Shown here in pieces: positions 60,249 through 60,640 of a DNA stretch of 60,640 nt (position 1 is its first letter; each line of letters begins with the position of its first letter). This DNA comes from Haloferula luteola (GTDB taxonomy: Bacteria; Verrucomicrobiota; Verrucomicrobiia; Verrucomicrobiales; Akkermansiaceae). Location: the NCBI RefSeq assembly GCF_014201715.1, contig NZ_JACHFD010000023.1:1-60640 (forward strand), in the 5' to 3' direction. A program made the position numbers and the translations under genes. Under the pieces are notes generated by a model. That model was given only the letters and a program-made list of their open reading frames with translations. It had not been told where the DNA came from and made no database searches.

Positions 60249-60371
60249 CGAACAAGTCGGCGCTCCTAACACCTGCCCCGCAGCGAGTTCAATTTTCCAT
60301 GGCCATTCCAACCTCAACCCACGGTCGAAGCCGCGCCCAAGGGCAGGTGTAGGAGGCCTTCGACGTTGCTA
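60246..60371 (+). other. attC-like cassette recombination site
   Basis: The 5' core TAGCGAAC-AAGTCG (60246-60259) pairs with CGAC-GTTGCTA (60361-60371). The long arms GCTCCT-AACACCTGCCC and GGGCAGGTGT-AGGAGGC are complementary over about 16 bp with two extra bases on one side, the asymmetry expected of attC. The motif CTCAACCCACGGTCGAAGCC precedes the 3' arm. Confidence 0.8.
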
Positions 60372-60525
60372 TGGCTGCCTCTTTGTCAACGGGCAAAGCT
60401 CTACTGTTTTCATCGTAGGTGATGAGGTGCTGGCGTCCGGCTCAACGCGTCGGGGACCGGGATAAGACAGGGCGTTTTGATCCAGTGTGAATCAGCAGTT
60501 CGCCTACGGCTTTGTATGCTGCTAT

Positions 60526-60640
60526 TCGTGGGCTGTCCCGCTTGTGCGGGACCTGTCCAACAGGTTCTTTGTTCATGTTTGTGGCTCCCTTGGTTCAGTC
60601 TAGCTACGGGTGCTCTCCCGGCGTGGCCGGGATCACCCAG
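60526..60640 (+). mobile_element. IS110-type left end in opposite orientation (partial)
   Basis: CGTGGGCTGTCCCG / CGGGACCTGTCCAAC (60527-60561) matches, in reverse complement, the hairpin region of the IS110 left ends at 282-416 and 56097-56231. A second strong hairpin, GGGTG-TCCCGGC / GCCGGGA-CACCC, follows at about 60608-60638. This suggests a diverged IS110 element entering the window in plus orientation, its transposase lying beyond the right edge. The region 60372-60525 before it has no recognisable gene. Confidence 0.45.

Overview
The window looks like chromosome from a GC-rich Verrucomicrobiota bacterium. The evidence is a PEP-CTERM secreted protein ending in an R-rich tail, a DUF1800/DUF1501 (Tat-exported) pair, secreted Gfo/Idh/MocA and alginate-lyase-like enzymes, two large secreted GH2 glycosidases and an eight-heme cytochrome c with TPRs. 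No single marker fixes the genus.

Three regions can be distinguished. (1) Positions 1-8165 hold a run of short, mostly plus-strand, mostly orphan genes of visibly lower GC. Each is followed by a structured site of about 55-160 bp that reads as an integron attC: a 5' core ending in AAC, usually followed by AAG, long imperfect inverted arms, and a 3' core GTTNNNY just before the next start codon. (2) Positions 8273-55657 hold ordinary chromosomal genes: a DUF1275 membrane protein, an alcohol dehydrogenase, a metal ABC transporter, trpF, ligA, trxB, tRNA-Leu(CAA), alginate lyase, a Tes-like radical SAM plus Lgt-like pair, GH13, tatA, multiheme cytochrome, L,D-transpeptidase, OYE, YceI, pirin/LysR, a Cys/Asp/Glu repeat protein, U32 peptidase, PEP-CTERM, DUF1800/DUF1501, ispF, an inositol monophosphatase, two GH2 enzymes, coaB, a Sel1 protein, ppc, panD and a GT4 glycosyltransferase. 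(3) Positions 55660-60640 return to the cassette pattern. No integron integrase is visible, so both cassette regions look like clusters of attC sites lacking integrase (CALIN). They may be two ends or two pieces of a larger dispersed integron.

The cassette regions are heavily colonised by insertion sequences. One IS1182-family element and two identical-length (432 bp) non-autonomous relatives sit exactly at the AAC of the attC 5' core, each flanked by a 3-bp AAC duplication. IS110-family remnants share a 135-bp non-coding left end, a candidate bridge-RNA region, that stops at the same base just upstream of cassette start codons. Cassette products include a metallophosphoesterase, a blasticidin-S-deaminase-like cytidine deaminase, a lipoprotein, several small membrane proteins and several secreted proteins of unknown role.

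The most promising points are the attC-targeting IS1182-type elements, the cassette arrays themselves, the Tes-like/Lgt-like membrane-lipid candidate locus at 21031-23556, and the secreted Cys/Asp/Glu repeat protein at 34744-35223.
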